The notes: generated by a model from the sequence alone, not told the origin. A stretch of 64,000 bases of DNA from Acidobacteriota bacterium (GCA_024641665.1 JAHECP010000004.1:23342-87341), one strand, 5' to 3'; counted from the first letter of the stretch, positions 33,468-42,073 are shown. A program made the numbers and translations.

Positions 33468-35144
33468 GTGACGAGACGAGGACGATGGGCCCCTGGCTTC
33501 GGCGCACTGCGCGAGTATCAGGCTTCCTGGCTGCCGAGCGACGTGATGGCCGGGCTGTCGGTCGCCGCCATCCAGATTCCCACGGCCATCGCCTACGCCG
33601 GGCTGGCCGGTTTCGCTCCCGAGGTCGGCCTGTACGCGAGTGTCCTCCCGCTGGTCGCCTACGCGTTGCTCGGATCCTCGCGCCAGCTCATCGTCGGACC
33701 GGACTCGGCCACGTGCGCGATGGTGGCCGCCGCGCTGATCCCGCTGGCGGGCCACGATCCGCACCGGTACCTGGACTACTCGGTCGTGCTCGCGGTGTTC
33801 GTCGGAGTGCTGTCCGTGCTCGGCGGCATCGCCCGCCTCGGGTTCATCGCCGACTTTCTGGCGCGGCCCATTCTGACCGGCTTTCTCAACGGCATCGGCC
33901 TCAGCATCGTCGGCGGGCAGCTCGGGAAGCTCTTTGGCATCCAACTGGTATCCCGCGAGTTCCTGGGCCAGCTCTGGGAGTTCGCCTCCCGGCTCGGCGA
34001 GACGCACGGGCCCACGCTGGCGCTCGGTGTGGCGCTGCTCGCCGTGCTGATCGCGTTGAAGCGCCTGACGCCGCGCGTCCCTGTCCCGCTCGTGGGCGTG
34101 GTCCTGGGCGGCCTGCTGGTCTTCGTCTTCGACCTGGGCGCCCGGGGCGTGCAGGTGCTGGGCGAGGTGCCGGCCGGGCTCCCGGCGCTCGGCGTCCCCT
34201 CGATCGAACCGAACGACCTTCGCTCGCTCGCGACGGCCGCGCTGGGCATCGCCCTGGTGAGCTACTGCAGCGCCATGCTCACGGCGCGCTCCTTCGCGGC
34301 CAGGAACAGCTACGAGATCGACGCCAGCCAGGACTTCATCGCCCTCGGCGTCGCCAATCTGGCGGCCGGCCTGTCGCGAGGCTTCGTGATCAGCGGTGCG
34401 GATTCGCGCACCGCGGTCAACGACGCGGTGGGCGGCAAGTCGCGGCTGACGGGACTCGTCGCCGCGACAGCCACCGGCGCCGTCCTGCTGTTCCTCACCT
34501 GGCCGATGCGCTACATTCCCGGCCCCGCGCTCGCCGCCGTGCTCATCATGGCGGGCGTCGGGCTCGTCGACGTGGCGACGCTCGTCACGCTGCGGACCGT
34601 CGCCCGCTTCGAGTTCCGGCTGTCGGTCGCCACGACGCTCGGCGTGCTGATCGTCGGAGTGCTGCCCGGCATTCTCATCGCGGTGGCGCTGGCGATCGTG
34701 AAGCTGCTGAGCCTGGCGTCGCGCCCGAGCGACGCCATCCTCGGCGAAGTGCCCGGTCGTGACGGCTACCACGACATCGCGGGGCAGGCAGACGCGAAGA
34801 CCGTACCGGGCCTGCTCGTGTACCGCTTCGACGCCGCGCCCCTGTTCTTCAACGCCGACTACTTCAAGCAGCGCGTCCGGGCGGCCGTCGCCTTGGCCCC
34901 AGTCACGCCGCGGTGGTTTCTCTACAGCGCCGAGGCCGCGAACGTGCTGGATTTCACCGGATCGGAAGCCATCGAGCAGCTTCGCCGCGAGCTCGCCGCG
35001 CAGGGCATCGCGTTCGCGGTCGCCCGCTCGCGCGGGCTGTTCGACGCCATGCTGCGCCGCACGGGCCTGGCCGATCGGATCGGCGCGGACCACGTCTTTC
35101 CCTCAGTGCGAAGCGGGGTGCAGGCCTATCTCGAGCGAGGCTGA
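33468..35144 (+). CDS. SulP-family sulfate/anion transporter with STAS domain
   Basis: 558 residues from a GTG at 33468. About 12 transmembrane segments cover residues 25-430, with the SulP signature region SWLPSDVMAGLSVAAIQIPTAIAYA and GLYASVLPLVAYALLGSSRQLIVGPDSAT. A cytoplasmic STAS domain fills about 445-550 (GLLVYRFDAAPLFFNADYF, FLYSAEAANVLDFTGSEAIEQL). It moves sulfate or related anions across the inner membrane. Divergent from the maturase-sulfatase operon, so it may take up or export sulfate made by the sulfatases, or bring in sulfated substrates; direction is inference. Confidence 0.9.
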   Translation: MTRRGRWAPGFGALREYQASWLPSDVMAGLSVAAIQIPTAIAYAGLAGFAPEVGLYASVLPLVAYALLGSSRQLIVGPDSATCAMVAAALIPLAGHDPHRYLDYSVVLAVFVGVLSVLGGIARLGFIADFLARPILTGFLNGIGLSIVGGQLGKLFGIQLVSREFLGQLWEFASRLGETHGPTLALGVALLAVLIALKRLTPRVPVPLVGVVLGGLLVFVFDLGARGVQVLGEVPAGLPALGVPSIEPNDLRSLATAALGIALVSYCSAMLTARSFAARNSYEIDASQDFIALGVANLAAGLSRGFVISGADSRTAVNDAVGGKSRLTGLVAATATGAVLLFLTWPMRYIPGPALAAVLIMAGVGLVDVATLVTLRTVARFEFRLSVATTLGVLIVGVLPGILIAVALAIVKLLSLASRPSDAILGEVPGRDGYHDIAGQADAKTVPGLLVYRFDAAPLFFNADYFKQRVRAAVALAPVTPRWFLYSAEAANVLDFTGSEAIEQLRRELAAQGIAFAVARSRGLFDAMLRRTGLADRIGADHVFPSVRSGVQAYLERG

Positions 35145-35146
35145 GA

Positions 35147-36691
35147 TTACGGGAGGTGTCGGACCTTCGCCTTCGCCGCGTCGCGTTGCGCCCGCTGCTC
35201 GGTGGCCAGCCGGTACGCGACGTAGTACTTGTAGATGTTGCTGACGTACTGGACAGTCTCGCGGCCAATCCGCTCCGAGGCGACGCGCTCGACGTTGCCG
35301 AACCAGACGTTGGGATCGAGACCCTTCTGCGGCGCCTCGCGCCGGAGCTGCTTGACGCGTCCCGGCCCGGCATTGTACGCGGCGAGCGTCATCAGGCCCT
35401 TGTCGAGCTTGTCCATGGGCTCGTTCGCGAAGTACCGGTCCATCATGAACCGCATGTACTTCACGCCGGCGTGGATGTTGGGCTCGAGCTGGGTGATATC
35501 GCCGACGTCGAGCTCCTGTCCGGTGCTCGGCAAGACCTGCATCACGCCAATCGCGCCACTGGGGTTCCTGACGGTCTGGTCCAGGGTCGATTCCTGGTAG
35601 CCCTGGGCCGCCATGAGCAGGTAGTCGATGTTGTACTGGGTCCCGTACTTCTGGAACAGACCGACCACGGCCAGGAACTTCTTGCGCTCGGCCTCCGACT
35701 CGGCGTCCTTCACGTACTTGACGCTCTCCAGGTAGCGGTGCTCGAGCACGTTACGGAACATGTCGCCCTTCCCGTGCTTCCGGACCCACGAGTTGAGCAC
35801 CTCTCGCAGCCGGGGATTCTCCTTGCGCACCGCGACGGCCAGGTTGCCGCCGGACCGCACGGCGATGTCGCGGTGGACGTTCAGCGTGGTGAACACCTGG
35901 CTCCAGAACTCGGCCAGATAGTCGTCCACGACGGTGGCCTCCACGAGGCCGGCGTTGACCATCTCGAGCAGATCGTCGTCTTCGAGGACCTCCGGGGCCG
36001 GCTTGATCACCGCCGGCGGCAGGCCGCGCGCCTTCAGTTGCTCGTTCAGGGCGACCAGACTCGCGTAGTAGCTGCTCGACTGGCGGACGAACACGTCTCG
36101 GCCGGACAGATCGGCCGCCGAGGCGATCCGCGGCGCCGCGGGCCCGGTGACCACCACTTCGCTCACCTTGGTGCGCGTCGGCTCGGTGAAGTCGACGAGC
36201 GCCTGCCGCTCGGGCGTGACGGTCAGCATGGCCGCCACCACGTCGACTTTGCCGGCCACGAGCGCGGGCAGGAGCTGGTCGCGCGGCAGCGGCACGAACA
36301 CCACGTGCACCTTGAGGTTCCCGGTCTTCAGTTGCACGTTCAGATCGTCCTCGAAGCGCTTCAAGGACTCGTACGCCAGCCCGCGCTGCTGCCCCTTGTC
36401 GATGAAGTAGTGCGTCCGGTTGAAGGTCACGCCCACCCGGATCATGCGACGCGCGACCAGCGCGTCGAAGTCGCCGGTGAACGGCCTGTCCATCAACGCG
36501 CGCACGTCCGGCGGAAGGACATCGTACGGAGAGGCGACCTGCGGAATGGGCGCTTCGGGGGCCGACGCCATCGGTTCGGCGGCGGGCGGCGTCGCCGGCT
36601 GGTTCTCGTCCGACCGGCCCGAGCAGGCCGTGGCCGCGACGGCGAGCAGGGCGAGCGCGACACGCCTCGTCAGGAACGTCGGTATTGGCAT
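35147..36691 (-). CDS. mltF: MltF-like lytic transglycosylase lipoprotein
   Basis: 514 residues. Lipoprotein-type signal with Cys23, then a solute-binding-protein-3 fold about 80-320 (IRVGVTFNRTHYFIDKGQQRGLAYE ending in RHGKGDM-like region) and a C-terminal SLT lysozyme-like domain with catalytic Glu367 in QGYQESTLDQ, followed by GAIGVMQVLPSTG and LAAYNAGPGRVKQL. The enzyme cleaves murein glycan with 1,6-anhydro product; the periplasmic binding domain regulates it in E. coli MltF. Last gene of a run from 37941, and tail to tail with SulP two bases away. Confidence 0.9.
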   Translation of the reverse strand: MPIPTFLTRRVALALLAVAATACSGRSDENQPATPPAAEPMASAPEAPIPQVASPYDVLPPDVRALMDRPFTGDFDALVARRMIRVGVTFNRTHYFIDKGQQRGLAYESLKRFEDDLNVQLKTGNLKVHVVFVPLPRDQLLPALVAGKVDVVAAMLTVTPERQALVDFTEPTRTKVSEVVVTGPAAPRIASAADLSGRDVFVRQSSSYYASLVALNEQLKARGLPPAVIKPAPEVLEDDDLLEMVNAGLVEATVVDDYLAEFWSQVFTTLNVHRDIAVRSGGNLAVAVRKENPRLREVLNSWVRKHGKGDMFRNVLEHRYLESVKYVKDAESEAERKKFLAVVGLFQKYGTQYNIDYLLMAAQGYQESTLDQTVRNPSGAIGVMQVLPSTGQELDVGDITQLEPNIHAGVKYMRFMMDRYFANEPMDKLDKGLMTLAAYNAGPGRVKQLRREAPQKGLDPNVWFGNVERVASERIGRETVQYVSNIYKYYVAYRLATEQRAQRDAAKAKVRHLP

Positions 36692-36697
36692 GCGATG

Positions 36698-37087
36698 TCA
36701 CCCGCGGAAGAGCGCGGCCAGGAAGGCCACGAGCCCCATGAGGGAAATGACAGCGGCGACGACGACCGCGACCGATCGTCGGGTCGTGCCAAGCTCGGCT
36801 TGCAGTTGTCGCATATGTCGGCGGTGCTCGACCGTGCTCAGGACGAGCGCCGCCAGGCCGGTGCCAATCATAGTCATCCCGAACTGCCTGGGGGTGAGCA
36901 GGCGGCCCGTCGCGGGAGCTCCGCGGCCGGCTTCGAACTCGAAGAACTTGTAGATCGTGAAGCCGAACGTGATGAGCGATGTCGCGGTCCTGACCCACGC
37001 CATCATCGTGCGCTCGTAGGCGAGCCACGTGCGGTCGAAGGCGAGCCGGGTCCCGGCGTCTGGTGATGGCGCGGGCGTGGAATTCAC
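36698..37087 (-). CDS. DUF202 (YidH-like) membrane protein
   Basis: 129 residues. RLAFDRTWLAYERTMMAWVRTATSLITFGFTIYKFF is the DUF202 signature; three transmembrane helices are visible, the last near SVAVVVAAVISLMGLVAFLAALF. Function unknown. Six bases before the MltF gene, so clearly the same operon. Confidence 0.85.
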   Translation of the reverse strand: MNSTPAPSPDAGTRLAFDRTWLAYERTMMAWVRTATSLITFGFTIYKFFEFEAGRGAPATGRLLTPRQFGMTMIGTGLAALVLSTVEHRRHMRQLQAELGTTRRSVAVVVAAVISLMGLVAFLAALFRG

Positions 37088-37132
37088 GAGTACTCTCCCT
37101 GTGTCTCTGGGCCGGCCACCGTTCGCCGGCGC

Positions 37133-37534
37133 TCAGTGCCGCCTGTCACGCCGACCCATCAACGCCCCAAGCCGGCCGACCGGACCTCGAACCAGCAGAT
37201 AGGGGACGCAGGCCAGAAGAAACGCCACGATGAACATTTCCGCCGGGTACAGCCACCGGAACACCACGACCTGGTACACGGCGTCGATGATCAAGGCGAT
37301 GACGAACACCTTGGCCACGGCCTTCCAGCCCTCGCGCATGAGATCGCGCCGCTCGGCCGGACTCGTCAGAATCGCCCAGAAATACGGCGGCCGGTTGGCC
37401 CGCGCATCCTGGAGTCCCCCGCGGACGGCCAGGACGGTCGCCACCAGGGGCTGCAGGAGGAGGCGAAACGACAGCGGTCCGCCGATGCGGCCGCCGAGGT
37501 TCTCCCAGATTCGTGCGAGCACGTCCTCGATCAC
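37133..37534 (-). CDS. Small inner-membrane protein of unknown function
   Basis: 133 residues. Two to three hydrophobic helices (VFVIALIIDAVYQVVVF, MFIVAFLLACVPYLLVRGPVG) after an amphipathic N-terminal half with RRDLMREGWKAVAKV; the C-terminus is Arg-rich. Its start overlaps the stop of the DUF1622 gene by four bases (ATGA). No family name known to me. Confidence 0.75.
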   Translation of the reverse strand: MIEDVLARIWENLGGRIGGPLSFRLLLQPLVATVLAVRGGLQDARANRPPYFWAILTSPAERRDLMREGWKAVAKVFVIALIIDAVYQVVVFRWLYPAEMFIVAFLLACVPYLLVRGPVGRLGALMGRRDRRH

Positions 37535-37941
37535 GACACGTCCTCCCCTCCGGTTCCCGCGCCGGATGCCTGTGTGGGGGCGTCAGCGGTCTGCCAGGGC
37601 CAGCGGCCCTCCGCCTCCACGACCAGCGACCAGCTCAGGAACGTGCGGACCACCACGAGCGCGCCGAGAACGGCCACGTTCGTCAGCGTCGATTCGAGCA
37701 GGACCGTCCTGACGATGTCCGCCGCGACGAGAAACTCGAGGCCGAGCATCAGCGCTTTGGCCAGGTGCTGCTTGTAGGACTGATAGGCATCGGCGTGGCG
37801 GCTGTTCAGGTGGAGCAGAAAGCGCGTGGTGCCGTACACCACGGCGATCAGGATGACCGCGACGGCCAGCGCCTCGATACCCAGCGCCGACGCCTCGATC
37901 ACCCGATGAACCAGCGCTCCGAAACCACCGCTGTCGTTCAC
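37531..37941 (-). CDS. DUF1622 membrane protein
   Basis: 136 residues from a GTG at 37941, preceded by GGGGGGAG five bases away. The frame is open to 38028, but the sigma-54 promoter at 38046-38061 would start transcription about 38035, leaving no leader for that ATG, so the GTG is preferred. Three helices: VIEASALGIEALAVAVILIAVVYGTTRFLLHL, KALMLGLEFLVAADIVRTVL, and VAVLGALVVVRTFLSWSL, the DUF1622 pattern. First gene of the run to MltF. Confidence 0.75.
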   Translation of the reverse strand: MNDSGGFGALVHRVIEASALGIEALAVAVILIAVVYGTTRFLLHLNSRHADAYQSYKQHLAKALMLGLEFLVAADIVRTVLLESTLTNVAVLGALVVVRTFLSWSLVVEAEGRWPWQTADAPTQASGAGTGGEDVS

Positions 37942-38045
37942 GTGGCTCCCCCCGGTCGGACTCTTGCCATCACTTGCGTTCGTGCCTGGCCGCGGCGACA
38001 TGCCGCGGACTTGCGGACACGGGTGCATCCATCACCGCCACGTAC

Positions 38046-38061
38046 CGCAAGACGGGGGCCA
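38046..38061 (-). promoter_or_regulatory. Sigma-54 promoter of the DUF1622-MltF operon
   Basis: Minus-strand TGGCCCCCGTCTTGCG, exact GG-N10-GC, -12 TTGC. Leader to the GTG at 37941 would be about 95 nt. Confidence 0.65.
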
Positions 38062-38139
38062 ACTCGCCGTGCGTCGGCCGTGATGGAATGCCCGAGTTTC
38101 GAGGGGTTTCGGCGCGAACTGCGGTGTCCCGCCCGCGAA

Positions 38140-38155
38140 TCACCACATGCTGTGA
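38140..38155. promoter_or_regulatory. Enhancer-like palindrome (UAS 5)
   Basis: TCACCACATGCTGTGA, perfect arms and centre. Serves two divergent sigma-54 promoters. Confidence 0.7.
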
Positions 38156-38235
38156 GCGCCATCCCGGTCGGCTGGAAGGCCGGCGCAAACCGCGAACGTG
38201 CCGCGCGGAATCCTGAGGCGGCGGGCCATCCGATC

Positions 38236-38251
38236 GGGTCCGGGTCTTGCA
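38236..38251 (+). promoter_or_regulatory. Sigma-54 promoter before the 38378 operon
   Basis: GGGTCCGGGTCTTGCA: GG-N10-GC is exact and TTGCA is a perfect -12 box; the base before GG is G instead of T. About 127 bp before the ATG. Confidence 0.55.
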
Positions 38252-38377
38252 GTCTCGGGTCGCCCGGGGCTCCACGACTGAACGGTGACGGCGTGACGTC
38301 GCCGCCCCGGTGCCGCGCTCGACCGCGCGTTGCGTGCGTCGGGCCCCGGCGCTGCAATGACCCCGAGGAGACGAAGG

Positions 38378-38929
38378 ATGAGGACATTCAACAGCATGGT
38401 TCTGGCAGGTTCGATTCTGCTGTGGGCTGGCGGCACGGTCGGCGCCCAGGTCAAGACGATCCAGGGCGAGTCCCTGTCGATGACGGCGACGATTGAAGCG
38501 ATTGAGCAGGACAGCCGAACGGTCACGGTGCGAGACGACAAGGGCATCTACGAGACGTTTCAGGCTCCCCCTGAGGTCAAGCGGTTCGCCGAGCTCAAGG
38601 TGGGTGACCGAATCACCGCCCGCTATTACGGCAACGTGGTCATCCGCGTGAAGAGGCCCGGGGAAGCGGTCTCCGACGCCGATCAGGCGAAGGTCGTCCC
38701 GGGCACCGGGCCGAAGCCCGGCGGAACGGTTTCGGCGCAGCGAACCATCACCGCGTCTGTCGTGGCCGTCGATCTCGACGTGCCGTCCATCACGATCAAG
38801 GGGCCGAACGGCCGGACCTACAGCCGCCGGGTGGCCGACAGGAAGGCGCTGGCACAGGTGAAGGTCGGAGATCAGCTCGAGATCACCTGGACCGAGGCCG
38901 TGCTGATCACGGTCGAGCCCGCGAAGTAG
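38378..38929 (+). CDS. Exported protein of unknown function with two OB-like repeats
   Basis: 183 residues from ATG at 38378, with GAGGAG 8 bases upstream. Signal peptide (MVLAGSILLWAGGTVGAQ). Two similar halves follow: TATIEAIEQDSRTVTVRDDKG...FAELKVGDRITARYYGNVVIRV and TASVVAVDLDVPSITIKGPNG...LAQVKVGDQLEITWTEAVLITV. The repeated 'KVGDxhxhxhxxxxhhxV' ending suggests a duplicated small beta-barrel; the family is common in exported acidobacterial proteins. Function unknown. First of three genes in the same direction. Confidence 0.8.
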   Translation: MRTFNSMVLAGSILLWAGGTVGAQVKTIQGESLSMTATIEAIEQDSRTVTVRDDKGIYETFQAPPEVKRFAELKVGDRITARYYGNVVIRVKRPGEAVSDADQAKVVPGTGPKPGGTVSAQRTITASVVAVDLDVPSITIKGPNGRTYSRRVADRKALAQVKVGDQLEITWTEAVLITVEPAK

Positions 38930-39008
38930 CCGCGGCTGGCGACATATCCGAAACGACGGGGGATGAAGGAGGCGGTTCACCTTCGCAGCTCCCAGGAGAG
39001 GGCACAGC

Positions 39009-39980
39009 ATGATGACGCGTTTCGACTTCCTCCGGCATTCAGCCGCACTGGGCGCCTTGGCGCTCATGGCCGGCCTCGTCGGGCCGCCGCCGGCGTTCGG
39101 TCAATACCAGGGCCACAACTTCCACGGCGATTTCGGCGTGAATTCCGGGACCCAGCCCGTGCCCGGCGTCTACCTCACGATTCCCTTCGGGCAGTGGTCC
39201 GTCGACCGCATCAGGAACGCCGACGGCAACCCCTTCCTGCCCAATCAGTTCAAGGGCTTCGATCTGCGGATCGTTCCGCTGACGGTCGTCGGGGTGACTC
39301 CCAGGAAGTTCCTCGGGGCCAACTACGGCTTCATGGTGGCGCTGCCGTTCTCCACCGTCCAGCCCGAACGCGTCACCGACGGGGCCGAGCCGGCGGGCTG
39401 GGGCTTCAACGACCTGTATGTCGTACCCGTGTATCTGGGCTGGCATACGCCTCGCGCCGACTTCGTCGCCGGGTATGGCTTCTACGCGCCGACCGGGAGG
39501 TACGAGGCGGACGCGTCCGACAACGTCGGGCTGGGCATGTGGTCGCACGAGATTCAGGGCGGTGCCACCGTCTACCTGGACCAGGGGAAGACGCTCAGCG
39601 TGGCGACCACGGCCTACCTCGAGATGCACTCGAAGAAGAAGGGCCAGGACCTGAAGGTCGGCAACCTGCTGACGCTCGAAGGCGGCGCGGCCTACAACGT
39701 GCCGAAGATCGGCGGCGCGTTCGGCGTCGCCTATTTCCTGCAGGACAAAGTGTCGGACGACGGTGGAACGGCCGTTCCGGAGACGCTGCTCAGCGCACTC
39801 AACCTGCGCGGCCGGAATCGAATCTTCGGCATCGGGCCCGACGTCACGATGGGCCTGTTCCAGCGAGGGGCGACGGCCGGCGTCGTGAACGTCCGCTACT
39901 TCTGGGAGTCGGGAGCGAGGAGCTCGTTCGAGGGGCACACCCTCTGGGTGGGGCTCACCCTCGCCAGGTTCAGGCGATGA
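39009..39980 (+). CDS. MetA-type outer-membrane protein (phenol-degradation transporter-like)
   Basis: 323 residues, GGAGAGG before the ATG. Signal peptide to PPPAFGQ, then PVPGVYLTIPFGQWSVDRI and KFLGANYGFMVALPF, WGFNDLYVVPVYLGWHTPRADFVAGYGFYAPTGRYE: the 'MetA-pathway of phenol degradation' barrel pattern (Phenol_MetA_deg). These are outer-membrane channels probably for hydrophobic compounds. It is followed by the DUF481 gene with overlapping stop/start. Confidence 0.8.
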   Translation: MMTRFDFLRHSAALGALALMAGLVGPPPAFGQYQGHNFHGDFGVNSGTQPVPGVYLTIPFGQWSVDRIRNADGNPFLPNQFKGFDLRIVPLTVVGVTPRKFLGANYGFMVALPFSTVQPERVTDGAEPAGWGFNDLYVVPVYLGWHTPRADFVAGYGFYAPTGRYEADASDNVGLGMWSHEIQGGATVYLDQGKTLSVATTAYLEMHSKKKGQDLKVGNLLTLEGGAAYNVPKIGGAFGVAYFLQDKVSDDGGTAVPETLLSALNLRGRNRIFGIGPDVTMGLFQRGATAGVVNVRYFWESGARSSFEGHTLWVGLTLARFRR

Positions 39981-41005
39981 TGCTCGCACGGGCGGCTGCC
40001 GCGCTCGCGGTCGTCGTCTTTTCGAGCGCGGCCGCGTGGGGCCAGGGCAGGACCGACGTGGTCACGCTGCTCAACGGCGACCGGATCACGGGGGAGATCC
40101 TGCGTCTGGATCGCGGTCGACTCGAGGTCAAGACCGACGACGCGGGTACGATCGACTTCGAGTGGGACAAGATCGCCAGGGTCGAGGCCATGCGCCAGTT
40201 CGAGATCCTCACCTCGGACGGCCGCCGCCTGCTCGGCAGCCTGGGACGGACGGGTGATCGGCTCGTCCTGATCCTCGGCGACGACAACGCCCTGTCGCTG
40301 TCGATGTCCGAGGTCACGAACATCGTCCCGATCGGCGCGAGCTTCTGGGCGAAGCTCGACGGCTCGTTCGACGCCGGGTTCACGTACGCGCGTTCGAGCG
40401 GGATCGCGCAGACCAGCGTGAATTCGAACACCGAGTTTCGCCGGCCGGCCTTCCTCGTTCAGCTCACGGCGTCCGCCACGGTGACCGTTCGCAGCGACGG
40501 CAACGGACGCGACGATCGGGCCGACCTGGCGCTTTCGTACGTCCGGTACCGCGGGCGGCGCTGGTTCGTCGCCGGTGAAGGTCGCCTGGAAACCAACGAG
40601 AGCCTGGGGCTGGTGCTGCGGTCACAGATCGGCGGGCTGGCCGGTCAACGTGTCGTCAACACGAACCGGGCGCAGCTCCAGCTCGGCGGAGGGCTGGTGG
40701 TCAACGACGAGCGTGGTGTCGACACGGAGCCCACGAAGAACGTCGAAGGACTCCTCGTTCTCAGAACGTCCTTCTACACGTACGACAGACCCAAGACCAA
40801 CGTCGACGCGAGCGTCCAGTACTATCCAAGCCTGAGCGACTGGGGTCGCCAGCGGCTGCAGGTCGACGGCAGCGTCAAACGCGAGGTGTGGAAGGACTTC
40901 TTCCTCGCGCTCGACGCGTACGACACCTTCGACAGCGCCCCGCCCAATCTCAGCGCCGCCCGCAACGACGTGGGCGTCGTGTTCTCGGTCGGCTGGTCGT
41001 ACTGA
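39977..41005 (+). CDS. DUF481/YdiY-like outer-membrane protein
   Basis: 342 residues from the first of two adjacent ATGs, overlapping the previous stop (ATGA). After a signal peptide comes TDVVTLLNGDRITGEILRLDRGRLEVKTDDAGTIDFEWDKIARV, an SH3/Sm-like small domain often fused before DUF481, then a barrel-forming half ending ARNDVGVVFSVGWSY with a C-terminal aromatic residue. Family members are salt- or acid-induced in enteric bacteria; the role here is open. Confidence 0.8.
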   Translation: MMLARAAAALAVVVFSSAAAWGQGRTDVVTLLNGDRITGEILRLDRGRLEVKTDDAGTIDFEWDKIARVEAMRQFEILTSDGRRLLGSLGRTGDRLVLILGDDNALSLSMSEVTNIVPIGASFWAKLDGSFDAGFTYARSSGIAQTSVNSNTEFRRPAFLVQLTASATVTVRSDGNGRDDRADLALSYVRYRGRRWFVAGEGRLETNESLGLVLRSQIGGLAGQRVVNTNRAQLQLGGGLVVNDERGVDTEPTKNVEGLLVLRTSFYTYDRPKTNVDASVQYYPSLSDWGRQRLQVDGSVKREVWKDFFLALDAYDTFDSAPPNLSAARNDVGVVFSVGWSY

Positions 41006-41017
41006 GGGCGCGTCCGG

Positions 41018-41935
41018 TCACGGGTGCCCGGCCCAGGCGTAGGAATACGACACCCCGATAGACCTGAAGTCGCCCCCGATCGTGGTGTGCAGGCCGAAGC
41101 TGTATGCAATCCTCACCTGCTGCCTGCCCACCGGCACTGCCAGCGTCACGCCGACCCGGGAGTTCTGCTGCTGGTCGATGGCCTTGACACCCCGGATCGT
41201 GAGACGCCCGCCGTCCCAGAAGTTGGCGTCGCCTGCCACCCATAAGCCGGGGCGGATCGTGTAGATGAGATGACCCTGCACCGACACGATCGGCGCCTGG
41301 CGGAGGGTGCCCCCGCGCAGGAAGTTGGTGTTCCTGGCAAAGAACGACGCCCCGACGTCACCCTCGAACCTCCACCGGCCGCTCCTTCGCGAGATGCCGA
41401 CTTCGGGCCTGACGCACCAGCGATGTGTGCCAACGTTGATGTATCGGCTGGAATCGTATTGGCCCAGGGGCACTCCCACGGTCACGCTGAGGCCGAGAAT
41501 CGTCGTCGGGCGATAGGCGGCGAACTGCCGGAACGTCATCGCGGGCGCGCCGAACAGGTCGACCGCGAGGCGCACCACCGGATCTCCAAGCCCCGACCGG
41601 AACACCTTCTGGGGCTGCCCGAGCAACAGGCCTTCGACATGGCCGCGGAGGTAGGGCACCGCCAGGCCGACGTTGGCGAAGCGGCCGGCAATGTTCAGCG
41701 TGCGGCCGATCCCCAGGACGGTCGCCCCGACAGTCGCGTGGGCCTTCTCCACGGGCAGCGACGCGTCGAACGCGAAGTCGCCGTCGTTGAGAATTGCGGC
41801 GAGAGTGACGACGTTGAGCCCCACGGGAGCGGGAGCATAGACGCCGGGCACCAGGTCCTGGGCACGGGCCGCCGCGCCTGGCAGGAACGAGGCGAGCGCC
41901 ACCACCAGGAGCGTTCCGCTTCGAACGAGCTGCAT
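41018..41935 (-). CDS. MetA/transporter-like outer-membrane protein
   Basis: 305 residues from ATG at 41935; the longer frame to 42061 would cover the sigma-54 promoter. Signal peptide LLVVALASFLPGAAARAQ, then DLVPGVYAPAPVGLNVVTLAAIL and multiple barrel strands, ending IGVSYSYAWAGHP. Related in pattern to the 39009 protein (Phenol_MetA_deg-like). It converges on the DUF481 gene with a 12-bp gap. Confidence 0.8.
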   Translation of the reverse strand: MQLVRSGTLLVVALASFLPGAAARAQDLVPGVYAPAPVGLNVVTLAAILNDGDFAFDASLPVEKAHATVGATVLGIGRTLNIAGRFANVGLAVPYLRGHVEGLLLGQPQKVFRSGLGDPVVRLAVDLFGAPAMTFRQFAAYRPTTILGLSVTVGVPLGQYDSSRYINVGTHRWCVRPEVGISRRSGRWRFEGDVGASFFARNTNFLRGGTLRQAPIVSVQGHLIYTIRPGLWVAGDANFWDGGRLTIRGVKAIDQQQNSRVGVTLAVPVGRQQVRIAYSFGLHTTIGGDFRSIGVSYSYAWAGHP

Positions 41936-41971
41936 GACAGGAATCTGCTTCACCGACCGAAGGATGCTGAC

Positions 41972-41987
41972 AGCAAGGCGCGTACCA
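41972..41987 (-). promoter_or_regulatory. Sigma-54 promoter before the 41935 gene
   Basis: Minus-strand TGGTACGCGCCTTGCT: nearly the canonical TGGCACG-N4-TTGCT. The -12 box is about 38 bp before the ATG. Confidence 0.75.
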
Positions 41988-42057
41988 GCCGGTGCGGGAG
42001 CGCACGCCAGCGCCCAGGACCGCGCGGCGGGCGTCCTGCGCCGACGGCCCGCCTTGG

Positions 42058-42073
42058 TCACGGCATTCCGTGA
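42058..42073. promoter_or_regulatory. Enhancer-like palindrome (UAS 6)
   Basis: TCACGGCATTCCGTGA; arms perfect, centre CATT. It lies 80 bp upstream of the -24 box at 41987. Confidence 0.65.

Larger units (their letters stand above)
37942..38377. other. Divergent sigma-54 control region with one shared enhancer
   Basis: 436 bp without a supported gene. In order: minus-strand sigma-54 promoter 38046-38061, palindrome UAS 5 at 38140-38155, plus-strand sigma-54 promoter 38236-38251. The palindrome centre is 88 bp from one -24 box and 90 bp from the other, an almost symmetric arrangement. Confidence 0.65.

Noticed and set aside
33202..33507. 101-codon minus-strand frame between maturase and SulP
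   Set aside because: Low-complexity Ser/Arg composition, overlaps the SulP start and the enhancer/promoter region, no ribosome site.
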